Assembly (NCBI GenBank): GCA_002471195.1
Contig: DKPN01000003.1
Coordinates: forward strand, 80,393 to 126,462
DNA from: Bacteroides sp. UBA7333
Lineage (GTDB): Bacteria; Bacteroidota; Bacteroidia; Bacteroidales; Bacteroidaceae
Length of the DNA: 46,070 nt
Direction of reading: 5' to 3'
Made by a program: the position numbers and the translations under genes. Under the pieces are notes generated by a model, which was given only the letters and a program-made list of their open reading frames with translations, did not search any database and was not told where the DNA came from. Numbering within the stretch: the first letter of the stretch is position 1; every line of letters begins with the position of its first letter. Below are positions 26,251-33,539 of this stretch, in pieces.

Positions 26251-26381
26251 GTCCAACCAATTTCGTTTGAATGAGAAATCATACGGTTGTGGCGATTCAA
26301 AGAAGAGGACTAATTCGAATAAATGAGATAATGTCTATCCTCGCCGAAACATTTTGAAAGTGTGAGGTGCTTGGTTTAGAC
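26251..26381 (+). ncRNA. candidate structured 5' leader RNA, unknown class
   Basis: Long-range pairing of GTC.AACCAA (26251-26260) with TTGGTT.GAC (26371-26381) would close a domain. Inside are TTTGAAT/ATTCAAA (26266-26272 with 26295-26301), GAGGA/TCCTC (26305-26309 with 26338-26342) and a short hairpin ACATTT/AAGTGT near 26349-26363. GGCG (26291-26294) can also pair with CGCC (26342-26345), a competing or pseudoknot helix. It ends 30 nt before the start codon. It matches no riboswitch I recognise and was folded by eye only. Confidence 0.3.
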
Positions 26382-26411
26382 GAATATTAATATTTAATTT
26401 TAAATAGCCTT

Positions 26412-28223
26412 ATGAAAAAAACGATTACTCTATTTTCTATGCTTGTTATGCTAGTTCTTACAGCATCGGCACAACTCTCAGAAGTTACCCCAACCACAAC
26501 GGGTAAATTAAAGCAAGCTGAAATACTATTTAGCGATCTATCGATGGTTATGCCAATGCGCCCTATGGCAGCTGGTGTAACACTACCTTGGCTCGAAACC
26601 TTTGAGCAGGAAAGCCCTACTGCTGCCAATTGGACTTACAAACAAACTGCTGGTACCTCTTTTGAAATGAATATTGGAAAAATAAGAGATCTCGATGCGG
26701 TATCTGGTGTAGCATATATGATATCAGGATATAACGGTATAAGGGCGATGAATTCATGGGCATTCTCTCCCGGGGTAACTTTAACTGCCGGTACAACCTA
26801 CTATATCGGTGTCTTTGTTTATACTCCAGGTTTTCAACCCTATTTAGATGAAGTTAGAGTTACTGTGGGAACAGCTTCTAATGAAGTTGCACAAACGACT
26901 GTAATAATCGATAAGTCGGGTGCCAATGCTGAAGCATTAGATGCATGGAAACTTGAAAAGGGTACATTCACACCTGCAACAACCGGAACCTATTATTTTG
27001 CATTAAGCCATTGTACTTCTGCAATAGACGTTAATGCGGTTGCGTTCGATGATTTTTCTGTTCAAACCGAGCCGATCAAAGATGTGCCGGTTATTAAATA
27101 TCTTGATTTATCTAAAACGTTGTGGAGTGTTACCAATGAATCTCCTATAGCATATGTATCAGAAAAGGTCGGAATCACTCACTCTACTGAAGTAGTGAAA
27201 GCTAATTCTATCAGTTGGAGTGTAAACAATGGAGCTACAGTCTTATCACCTCAGGCTTCATCTACGGTTGTAAAATACCCTGCTGATGGCGAATATCAGT
27301 CTACTATAACTGCTACAAACCAAGAAGGTAATATTAGTCAATCCTATGCATACAATGTGAAGAAGATTTCGGCCATTCACGAAGACTTTGTGACATCAAT
27401 TGCTCCATGGGCAAAACTAACAGCATCCTTAGCATGGACTTCTGATCAACTCCCCGTATTTGGACTTAATAATAACTATCGAGAGTTTGGCGAAATATTT
27501 ACTTTCCCTACCAACGCAAAAATTAAATCATTGGCTTTCTCTGCAAATGAATACACCATGAGTGGTAGCGACTTGGATAGTCCATTAAAATTCATATTCT
27601 ATCCAATAAAAGATGGATATATTTTGATTTCAGATGTTGCCGAGTATCAAACCACCATTAAAGGTGCTTTTGGTGATCCATCAAGTCCAGGCCAAGAAGT
27701 TCCTCAAATGCTCGTGGTAGATATTCCCAACCCCGTTGAGGTAGCAACTGATAGTGTTCTTGTAACGGTGGTCTTTGATGCTTCGTTAAAAACGAGTGCA
27801 ACATGTAAGCTTGTTTTGCATGGGGCATATGGTGCAACAGGATTACAAACAAATACTTTCTGGGTGTATGTAACACCTGAAAGCGGAGAGGGTAGTTTCG
27901 TTCCTATGTCTTCGTATGCCGGTACTCCTTGTGGTATGGCTATGTATCCGGGTGTTGAGTTTAATGTTACACCATCTAATATTAATAATGTATCAGCTGT
28001 AAATATTACAATATCTCCTAACCCTACAAAAGATGTATTAAAGATCAATGGTTTTGAAGGGAATGCGAAAATAACGATAAGCAATGCCTCTGGTGTAGCT
28101 ATTCTATCAACAGAAGCCAATAATTCAGCCGTATTAAATGTTGAGTCATTAAATAGAGGTATCTATTTTGTAACGGTAAGAACAGCAAACGAAACTATAA
28201 CAATGAAGTTTATGAAAGAGTAA
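26412..28223 (+). CDS. secreted protein with T9SS type A sorting domain
   Basis: A 603-residue exported protein with a signal peptide (about 1-20, TASA). A jelly-roll module resembling the choice-of-anchor J/cleaved adhesin type follows (about 55-215: LPWLETFEQESP, then WAFSPGVTLTAGTTYYIGVFV). A PKD/Ig-like segment (about 228-318) and a beta-rich region of unknown family (about 319-525) come next. The end (about 530-603) is a type A T9SS signal: ISPNPTKDVLKI, then LNRGIYFVTVRTANETITMKF. It is predicted to cross the outer membrane by the type IX system and stay surface-linked or be released. No catalytic motif was found. It is monocistronic, with its own promoter and terminator, between yqeY and recO. 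Confidence 0.88.
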   Translation: MKKTITLFSMLVMLVLTASAQLSEVTPTTTGKLKQAEILFSDLSMVMPMRPMAAGVTLPWLETFEQESPTAANWTYKQTAGTSFEMNIGKIRDLDAVSGVAYMISGYNGIRAMNSWAFSPGVTLTAGTTYYIGVFVYTPGFQPYLDEVRVTVGTASNEVAQTTVIIDKSGANAEALDAWKLEKGTFTPATTGTYYFALSHCTSAIDVNAVAFDDFSVQTEPIKDVPVIKYLDLSKTLWSVTNESPIAYVSEKVGITHSTEVVKANSISWSVNNGATVLSPQASSTVVKYPADGEYQSTITATNQEGNISQSYAYNVKKISAIHEDFVTSIAPWAKLTASLAWTSDQLPVFGLNNNYREFGEIFTFPTNAKIKSLAFSANEYTMSGSDLDSPLKFIFYPIKDGYILISDVAEYQTTIKGAFGDPSSPGQEVPQMLVVDIPNPVEVATDSVLVTVVFDASLKTSATCKLVLHGAYGATGLQTNTFWVYVTPESGEGSFVPMSSYAGTPCGMAMYPGVEFNVTPSNINNVSAVNITISPNPTKDVLKINGFEGNAKITISNASGVAILSTEANNSAVLNVESLNRGIYFVTVRTANETITMKFMKE

Positions 28224-28250
28224 TTCTCTAATTACATTAATCCAAAAAAA

Positions 28251-28280
28251 GGCTATCCAAAAATGGGTAGCCTTTTTTTT
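28251..28280 (+). terminator. terminator of the T9SS cargo gene
   Basis: GGCTATCC pairs with GGGTAGCC (one G-U pair) over an AAAAAT loop, with A7 before and T8 after the stem, so it may work in both directions. Confidence 0.85.
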
Positions 28281-28369
28281 GATTGAGTTTCCATATAAAG
28301 CGAGGTTATTCTATCTTTATTTTAGTGTAAAAATAGTATGTCGCAGCTCGTTGTTTGTAACAATTATTA

Positions 28370-28435
28370 TTGTGAAACCACGATATCACACTTGTGATAC
28401 GATACATTCGCTGTTGTGATATCGTGGTTTCACAA
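28370..28435. repeat. 21-bp perfect inverted repeat with TCACA/TGTGA motifs
   Basis: Left arm 28370-28390 and right arm 28415-28435 are perfectly complementary; the left arm begins TTGTGAAACCACGATATCAC. The 24-nt loop and flanks carry further small palindromes: ATCACA-CT-TGTGAT (28385-28398) and TCACA-AA-TGTGA (28430-28441). It lies between the convergent T9SS gene and recO. No T-run follows on either strand. Confidence 0.85.
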
Positions 28436-28491
28436 ATGTGATATGCCTTATTTCACAAATATAAACGGGTGTTTTTATCTGTGGAGTCGTA

Positions 28492-29226
28492 TTAATCGAA
28501 CAACTCTTTTAGCACTTCCAACGATTGAATAGTGGTGAACTCATGAATGTGTAGCCGATAATAATCGATAATTAGCGTGAGTAGTCGGTTTCTTTCCTCC
28601 CGATTCATTTGAAATAGATGCATATTGTCATAATTCATGCGCATTAAAGTCACAAAGGTCTTCGAATCGGCCTTATTTAAATAAGAGTTGTGCGATTGTG
28701 GCTGTTGCGAGGTAAATCCTCCATTCAGTAAATCGAAATAATGACCTTCATTATAATCGTCTGTATTTGGAAAGATACCAATAAAGCGTGTTAAACGAAT
28801 AAGAAATACAAGATGGAAATTGGCATAACCCTTTTTACACTCATCAAACCACTGCATTGAATGGGTAATATAAGTAAATAAAGGGGTGTTTTCAGATTCT
28901 TCGCGTATAATACGATATAAAAACTCTGCCAAAAACATGGCGATCGACGATTTTATAGGATCGTATGGGATAGAAACGAAGGGTAAAATGTTTTTTGCCT
29001 CCTTAATTTTGTAGATATTTCCCTTCGGGCGATAGTCGGCATCGAACTCAATTATCGATAAAGGCTGAAAAATTGTCGATTTTAATGCGGTTTTTTTCGA
29101 TCGGGATATCGGAATGATATAAGAAGTTCGGCCCAAAAGAGAAGTATACATGTGAATAATGAGAGAATTCTCATTATATTTTAAACTATGAAGTACGATT
29201 CCTGTATTTTTTTGTAGCATAATCAC
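28492..29226 (-). CDS. recO: DNA repair protein RecO
   Basis: A recombination mediator that, with RecR, loads RecA onto SSB-coated DNA. It is 244 residues. The N-terminal OB-fold is clear from GIVLHSLKYNENSLIIHMYTSLLGRTSYIIP (in about 6-37), followed by the mainly helical C-terminal region. The cysteine zinc-finger of some RecO proteins is not apparent. Bacteroidales genomes commonly place recO divergent from rpsT, as here. Confidence 0.93.
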   Translation of the reverse strand: MIMLQKNTGIVLHSLKYNENSLIIHMYTSLLGRTSYIIPISRSKKTALKSTIFQPLSIIEFDADYRPKGNIYKIKEAKNILPFVSIPYDPIKSSIAMFLAEFLYRIIREESENTPLFTYITHSMQWFDECKKGYANFHLVFLIRLTRFIGIFPNTDDYNEGHYFDLLNGGFTSQQPQSHNSYLNKADSKTFVTLMRMNYDNMHLFQMNREERNRLLTLIIDYYRLHIHEFTTIQSLEVLKELFD

Positions 29227-29242
29227 CCATTTTTTGTCTTTA

Positions 29243-29258
29243 CAAAGCTACAAAAATA
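29243..29258 (-). promoter_or_regulatory. two adjacent -7 boxes upstream of recO
   Basis: On the minus strand TATTTTTG is directly followed by TAGCTTTG; both fit TAnnTTTG. The second lies about 17 nt before the recO start. Confidence 0.4.
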
Positions 29259-29408
29259 TCCCTCTAAAAATAGCTATTTTCAGCTTTTCTCAAAAAAAGA
29301 TGATTTTTCTTCGATTTTTTAGAATTTTGTAATGTGCTGATTGTTAGATGTTAATGCTGTATGGGTCTGTATTTAACATTTTATTAACACTAAAAAAAGA
29401 TGGAATAA

Positions 29409-29439
29409 TTTGGTAGTCTGAAAAAAGTCCCTACCTTTG
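29409..29439 (+). promoter_or_regulatory. promoter of tRNA-Glu and rpsT
   Basis: TTTG (29409-29412), 19 nt, TACCTTTG (29432-29439): one of the best matches in the window to the Bacteroidetes -33/-7 pattern, about 87 nt before the tRNA. Confidence 0.75.
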
Positions 29440-29525
29440 CAACCGCAATCGAGAAACAAACAACGCTTGCAAAAACAAACAGGCAGCAATGCTTGAAACG
29501 AGCAGAAATGCTCAAATGCCTTCAA

Positions 29526-29597
29526 GGCCCATTCGTCTATCGGTTAGGACGCCAGATTTTCATTCTGGAAAGAGGGGTTCGATTCCCCTATGGGCTA
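29526..29597 (+). tRNA. tRNA-Glu (anticodon TTC)
   Basis: A 72-nt cloverleaf. The acceptor is GGCCCAT with ATGGGCT (first pair G-U), the anticodon stem is CCAGA/TCTGG with loop TTTTCAT, and the T arm is AGGGG-TTCGATT-CCCCT. CCA is not encoded. It is 39 nt before rpsT and probably shares its transcript. Confidence 0.96.
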
Positions 29598-29636
29598 CTC
29601 AAATAAAAAATAACGAATTAAAATAGATTAGTCGAG

Positions 29637-29891
29637 ATGGCAAATCATAAATCATCACTTAAGAGAATTAGACAAGAAGAAAAAAGAAGACTTCACAACA
29701 GATATTATGGAAAAACCATGAGAAACGCTGTTAGAAAGCTTCGCGCAACAACTGAAAAGTCAGAAGCTGCTTCTTTATTACCTAAAGTTGTAAAAATGTT
29801 GGATAAACTTGCTAAAACAAATATTATCCATAAAAACAAAGCTAGCAACTTGAAGTCTAAGTTAACTGTTTATGTTAACAAACTTGCTTAA
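29637..29891 (+). CDS. rpsT: 30S ribosomal protein bS20
   Basis: An 84-residue basic helical protein that binds 16S rRNA in the body of the small subunit. The start MANHKSSLKRIRQEEKRRLHN and the end HKNKASNLKSKLTVYVNKLA are typical of S20, and the length is normal. It is transcribed behind tRNA-Glu and ends at a nearby terminator (29920-29949). Confidence 0.97.
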   Translation: MANHKSSLKRIRQEEKRRLHNRYYGKTMRNAVRKLRATTEKSEAASLLPKVVKMLDKLAKTNIIHKNKASNLKSKLTVYVNKLA

Positions 29892-29919
29892 TAAAGATAT
29901 ATAGCTAAAATAATAATAC

Positions 29920-29949
29920 AAAAAGCTGATTCATTAAGAGTCGGCTTTT
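29920..29949 (+). terminator. terminator after rpsT
   Basis: AAAAGCTGATTC pairs with GAGTCGGCTTTT across ATTAA, with two G-U pairs; the U-rich end is the arm itself. Confidence 0.75.
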
Positions 29950-29973
29950 CGTGTATATGTACGTTTGCGGCGC

Positions 29974-30032
29974 CAAAAAAGAATCCTATCACTATTTTCG
30001 TTTGTGTTAACGAAGAGAGTAGTGATAGGATT
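29974..30032 (-). terminator. terminator of the PepSY-like gene
   Basis: A perfect 13-bp repeat, AATCCTATCACTA (29982-29994) with TAGTGATAGGATT (30020-30032), extended inward by wobble pairs. On the minus strand it is followed by TCTTTTTT. Confidence 0.8.
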
Positions 30033-30070
30033 TGTTGTAACTTCTAGTTGTTGATTGTGTTTAAATCTTA

Positions 30071-30520
30071 TTATTTAGACTTAACCACCTTATCAAATTT
30101 TCCGTCATTAAAGAAGTAGAGGGTTTGATTATCGTTTAGATCGATTTCGTAACCTTCGCTGCAATGTTTCACCTCAGTGACTATCTTTTTGTCTAATTGA
30201 TTTTTTTTCATGTAATCAGAAACAAAAGTAGGGATAAGTTTAGCTGGAACAGCTTTTTTGTTCATGTCGATTTTTGTCCATTTACCATCGGCGTCAAATT
30301 CTACCTCTACGTCATTGGCGTACTCTACCGAATATTTAACGGTATTATTTTCTTTATCCATTTTAATCATCTTCGGTACTTGTTTGGCAAAATATTCGCC
30401 CAAGAAGGTGCGAGCTTGCGCTGGAAGTTGATTGATGTTTTTTATTACAACATCGTCCGCATACATGTATTGTAAACTAAGTAGTGCGGCAAATAAGAAA
30501 AATGCTAGCTTTTTCATCAT
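30071..30520 (-). CDS. PepSY-like periplasmic protein
   Basis: A 149-residue exported protein with a signal peptide (about 1-21, ending YADD). The mature part looks like the PepSY-like (DUF2874) family, in two related halves: INQLPAQARTFLGEYFAKQVPKMI with VEYANDVEVEFDADGKWTKID, then VPAKLIPTFVSDYMKKNQLDKKIV with GYEIDLNDNQTLYFFNDGKFDKV. Members are small periplasmic proteins of poorly known function, sometimes thought to inhibit or bind other proteins. It stands alone with its own promoter box and terminator. Confidence 0.85.
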   Translation of the reverse strand: MMKKLAFFLFAALLSLQYMYADDVVIKNINQLPAQARTFLGEYFAKQVPKMIKMDKENNTVKYSVEYANDVEVEFDADGKWTKIDMNKKAVPAKLIPTFVSDYMKKNQLDKKIVTEVKHCSEGYEIDLNDNQTLYFFNDGKFDKVVKSK

Positions 30521-30557
30521 CGTTATTTTTTTAGTTTATTTATTACAATATATATAA

Positions 30558-30565
30558 CAAATATA
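30558..30565 (-). promoter_or_regulatory. -7 promoter box for the PepSY-like gene
   Basis: Reads TATATTTG on the minus strand, 38 nt before the start codon; no -33 TTTG at the expected distance. Confidence 0.45.
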
Positions 30566-30795
30566 GTTGAGTAAAAGATTTTGAACTTAGGTATGTTGCC
30601 CGGTCTATTTTGTGATATTTAACGATAATCATCCGGCTCTTGCTGTAGCTATTCTTTTCAATTCCTTTCTTGTTGTGTACAAGCTATTTGATTTGTGTAA
30701 TGTATGATTTTTATAGGATGTAATCTGAAAGACAATAAAACGAAAATGGCAGTGTTTTTCACCCTTTATTTAGGTCGTTACTCGTATTTTTTTGC

Positions 30796-30803
30796 TATTT
30801 TTG
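30796..30803 (+). promoter_or_regulatory. -7 promoter box for gyrB
   Basis: TATTTTTG matches TAnnTTTG, 31 nt before the ATG at 30834. This also argues against the in-frame TTG at 30792 as start codon, because it lies upstream of the likely transcript. Confidence 0.5.
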
Positions 30804-30833
30804 CTTAGTTATTCTAATAATAGAAAAGTAATT

Positions 30834-32816
30834 ATGATCGAAGACTTATTTTCACAAGCTGAAGAGGAAGTGACCCCTCAATCAAACGGGTCATACTCGG
30901 CTGATAGTATCCAGGTACTCGAAGGGTTGGAGGCTGTTCGTAAGCGTCCTGCTATGTATATTGGAGATATCAGTATCAAAGGGCTTCACCACTTAGTATA
31001 CGAAATTGTCGATAACTCAATCGACGAAGCATTGGCAGGCTACTGTACACAAATTGATGTAATCATCAACGAGGACAATTCAATCACTGTAAAAGACAAC
31101 GGACGCGGTATCCCTGTAGACTATCACGAAAAAGAGAAAAAGTCTGCATTGGAAGTTGCTATGACTGTGCTTCATGCCGGTGGTAAATTCGATAAAGGAT
31201 CTTATAAGGTTTCGGGTGGTTTGCATGGCGTAGGTATGTCGTGTGTAAATGCACTTTCTACTCACATGATCACTCAAGTTTTCCGTAACGGAAAGATTTA
31301 TCAACAAGAATATAAAATTGGTAAACCATTATATAATGTAAAAGAGGTAGGTGTGTCCGATCATACCGGTACCCATCAGCAATTCTGGCCCGATGCGTCA
31401 ATCTTTACAGAAACGGTTTATAAATACGAAATATTGGCTGGTCGCTTACGCGAATTAGCTTACTTAAATGCCGGAATTCGCATCACATTGGCCGACAAGC
31501 GTGTGGTGAATGAAGAAGGTGAAGTAAAGCACGAAGAGTTTTACTCGGAAGATGGCTTAAAAGAGTTCGTTCGCTATTTGGAGTCGTCTCGCGAGCACTT
31601 AATCAACGATGTTATCTATTTGAACACTGAGAAGCAAAACATTCCTATCGAGGTGGCTATCATGTACAATACAGGTTTCTCTGAGAATATACACTCTTAC
31701 GTAAACAATATCAATACCATTGAAGGAGGTACGCACTTAGCCGGTTTCCGTCGTGCGTTGACGCGTACTTTAAAGAAGTATGCCGAAGAAAGCAAGATGT
31801 TGGACAAAGTAAAAGTCGAAATATCGGGCGATGATTTCCGCGAAGGTTTAACTGCTGTGATCTCGGTAAAAGTAGCCGAACCACAATTTGAAGGTCAAAC
31901 TAAAACCAAATTGGGTAATAGCGAGATTAGTGGAGCGGTAGATCAAGCTGTGGGAGAAGCTTTGAATTATTATCTTGAAGAGCATCCCAAAGAGGCGAAA
32001 ATGATTGTAGACAAAGTTATTCTTGCAGCAACAGCACGTCATGCAGCTCGTAAAGCACGCGAAATGGTTCAACGCAAATCGCCAATGTCAGGTGGAGGTC
32101 TTCCTGGAAAATTGGCCGACTGTTCAGATCGCGATCCATTGAGATGTGAGTTGTTCCTTGTCGAAGGTGACTCAGCGGGTGGTACTGCAAAACAAGGTCG
32201 TAACCGTGCTTTCCAAGCTATTCTTCCATTACGTGGTAAGATTCTCAATGTAGAAAAAGCGATGTATCATAAAGCCCTCGAAAGCGACGAAATACGCAAT
32301 ATATATACGGCTCTTGGTGTAACAATCGGTACCGAAGAAGATAGCAAAGAGGCGAATATTACAAAGCTACGCTATAACAAAATTATTATCATGACCGATG
32401 CCGATGTCGATGGATCGCATATCGACACACTTATCATGACATTCTTCTTCCGTTATATGCCGCAAATTATTCAAAACGGATATCTGTATATCGCTACTCC
32501 TCCGTTGTATTTATGTAAAAAAGGTAAAGTAGAAGAATATTGTTGGACCGATGCACAACGCCAGCAGTTTATCGATACCTATGGTGGTGGTTCTGAAAAT
32601 GCCATCCATACACAACGATACAAAGGTTTGGGAGAGATGAACGCTCAGCAGCTATGGGAAACAACGATGGACCCAGAAAACCGTATTTTGAAGCAAGTAA
32701 ATATTGAAAATGCAGCCGAGGCTGATTTCATATTCTCGATGTTAATGGGTGAAGAAGTAGGCCCACGTCGTGAGTTTATAGAAGAGAACGCAACTTATGC
32801 AAATATTGATGCGTAA
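30834..32816 (+). CDS. gyrB: DNA gyrase subunit B
   Basis: ATPase subunit of DNA gyrase, which introduces negative supercoils with GyrA. With ATG 30834 it is 660 residues. GHKL ATPase motifs: EIVDNSIDEALAG, DNGRGIPV and GGLHGVGMSCVNAL. TOPRIM motifs: EGDSAGG from 444 and DADVDGSHI from 522. The ending QRYKGLGEMNAQQLWETTMDP is the GyrB tail. EGDSAGG followed by AKQGRNR and PLRGKILNVEKA is the GyrB rather than the ParE form. A 32-nt palindromic terminator follows. Confidence 0.96.
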   Translation: MIEDLFSQAEEEVTPQSNGSYSADSIQVLEGLEAVRKRPAMYIGDISIKGLHHLVYEIVDNSIDEALAGYCTQIDVIINEDNSITVKDNGRGIPVDYHEKEKKSALEVAMTVLHAGGKFDKGSYKVSGGLHGVGMSCVNALSTHMITQVFRNGKIYQQEYKIGKPLYNVKEVGVSDHTGTHQQFWPDASIFTETVYKYEILAGRLRELAYLNAGIRITLADKRVVNEEGEVKHEEFYSEDGLKEFVRYLESSREHLINDVIYLNTEKQNIPIEVAIMYNTGFSENIHSYVNNINTIEGGTHLAGFRRALTRTLKKYAEESKMLDKVKVEISGDDFREGLTAVISVKVAEPQFEGQTKTKLGNSEISGAVDQAVGEALNYYLEEHPKEAKMIVDKVILAATARHAARKAREMVQRKSPMSGGGLPGKLADCSDRDPLRCELFLVEGDSAGGTAKQGRNRAFQAILPLRGKILNVEKAMYHKALESDEIRNIYTALGVTIGTEEDSKEANITKLRYNKIIIMTDADVDGSHIDTLIMTFFFRYMPQIIQNGYLYIATPPLYLCKKGKVEEYCWTDAQRQQFIDTYGGGSENAIHTQRYKGLGEMNAQQLWETTMDPENRILKQVNIENAAEADFIFSMLMGEEVGPRREFIEENATYANIDA

Positions 32817-32861
32817 TTTAAATAAACGTTTTTAAAACCTTACTCACATCTTACAACGAAG

Positions 32862-32893
32862 AAGCCCCGATTAAGAATTCTTAATCGGGGCTT
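32862..32893. terminator. perfect 32-nt palindrome, terminator between convergent gyrB and FKBP genes
   Basis: An uninterrupted palindrome centred on GAATTC: AGCCCCGATTAAGAATTC and its mirror, then TTTTC on the plus strand. In RNA the central bases form the loop. Plus-strand termination of gyrB is likely; a T-run is lacking on the minus side. Confidence 0.85.
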
Positions 32894-32913
32894 TTCTTTA
32901 TTTAGTATCTGTC

Positions 32914-33528
32914 TTATTGTTCTAAAACAGTATCTTCTTCGTCTAATTCTGCTTGAATAGCAAGGTTTTTAATCTTGTATACTTGCATGTCGAATATCAA
33001 TGTTGAATATCCTAAAATGCCATTGTTGCCGTTTGAACCATATCCAAATTCCCAAGGAATATATACTTCCCAACGTTCTCCAAGACCCATGCGTTGCAAA
33101 ACTTCCCACCATCCTACTATGACCGAACCGTAAGCTACAGTAAAGGTAATCGGTGAGTCGAATACGGTAGGATTATCGCCTTTAAAACCATCGAAACGCT
33201 CTTTAAGAATATTTGTTCCTTTGTAATACATTTCTACAGCAGAACTTTGGTCAAATGGTAGTTCGGATGGATTGTATACATATCCCGGAAGATCGCTAAC
33301 CGGAGTTAACTTCTTGTAGAATATATAGTTGTAAGGTGCCGTCAACAAATGAATACTATCCAAGCCGCCTCTGTCGGGTTGGGTAGTATATACATTGTAT
33401 AATGAATCGATAAACTGCTCGTTTCGTGCACGCCAGTTGTCATATTTGCTCGCCTCTTTTGTCTCTTCGCACGAAGTCAAAAGAAGTAATAATAGAAGCA
33501 GTGGGGCGAAAAAGATTTTCTTATTCAT
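32914..33528 (-). CDS. FKBP-type peptidyl-prolyl isomerase lipoprotein
   Basis: A 204-residue lipoprotein (lipobox LTSC) with a C-terminal FKBP domain (about 100-190): VEMYYKGTNILKERFDG, VIVGWWEVLQRMGLGERWEVYIPWEFGYG and STLIFDMQVYKI. FKBPs catalyse cis-trans isomerisation of prolyl bonds; this one would act on extracytoplasmic proteins, like the GldI-type lipoproteins of Bacteroidetes. It lies 11 nt downstream of glyS on the same strand, so it is probably co-transcribed, and ends at the palindrome shared with gyrB. Confidence 0.92.
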   Translation of the reverse strand: MNKKIFFAPLLLLLLLLTSCEETKEASKYDNWRARNEQFIDSLYNVYTTQPDRGGLDSIHLLTAPYNYIFYKKLTPVSDLPGYVYNPSELPFDQSSAVEMYYKGTNILKERFDGFKGDNPTVFDSPITFTVAYGSVIVGWWEVLQRMGLGERWEVYIPWEFGYGSNGNNGILGYSTLIFDMQVYKIKNLAIQAELDEEDTVLEQ

Positions 33529-33539
33529 TCTTAAGTGTT

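Larger units (their letters stand above)
25912..26411. other. 500-bp spacer before the T9SS cargo gene
   Basis: No credible gene. It contains a promoter match at 26101-26134 and then about 270 nt of leader, within which 26251-26381 can form several helices (listed separately). Confidence 0.6.
30521..30833. other. 313-bp divergent spacer between the PepSY-like gene and gyrB
   Basis: Contains -7 boxes for both genes: minus-strand TATATTTG (plus 30558-30565) and plus-strand TATTTTTG (30796-30803). No other structure was found. Confidence 0.6.

Noticed and set aside
29499..29525. Small hairpin GAGCA-GAAA-TGCTC just before tRNA-Glu
   Set aside because: Likely part of the tRNA/rpsT precursor leader; too small to call a separate RNA.
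30834..32816. Reading the gene as topoisomerase IV subunit B (parE)
   Set aside because: EGDSAGG with the AKQGRNR and PLRGKILNVEKA context is the GyrB form; ParE proteins of this phylum differ at these motifs.
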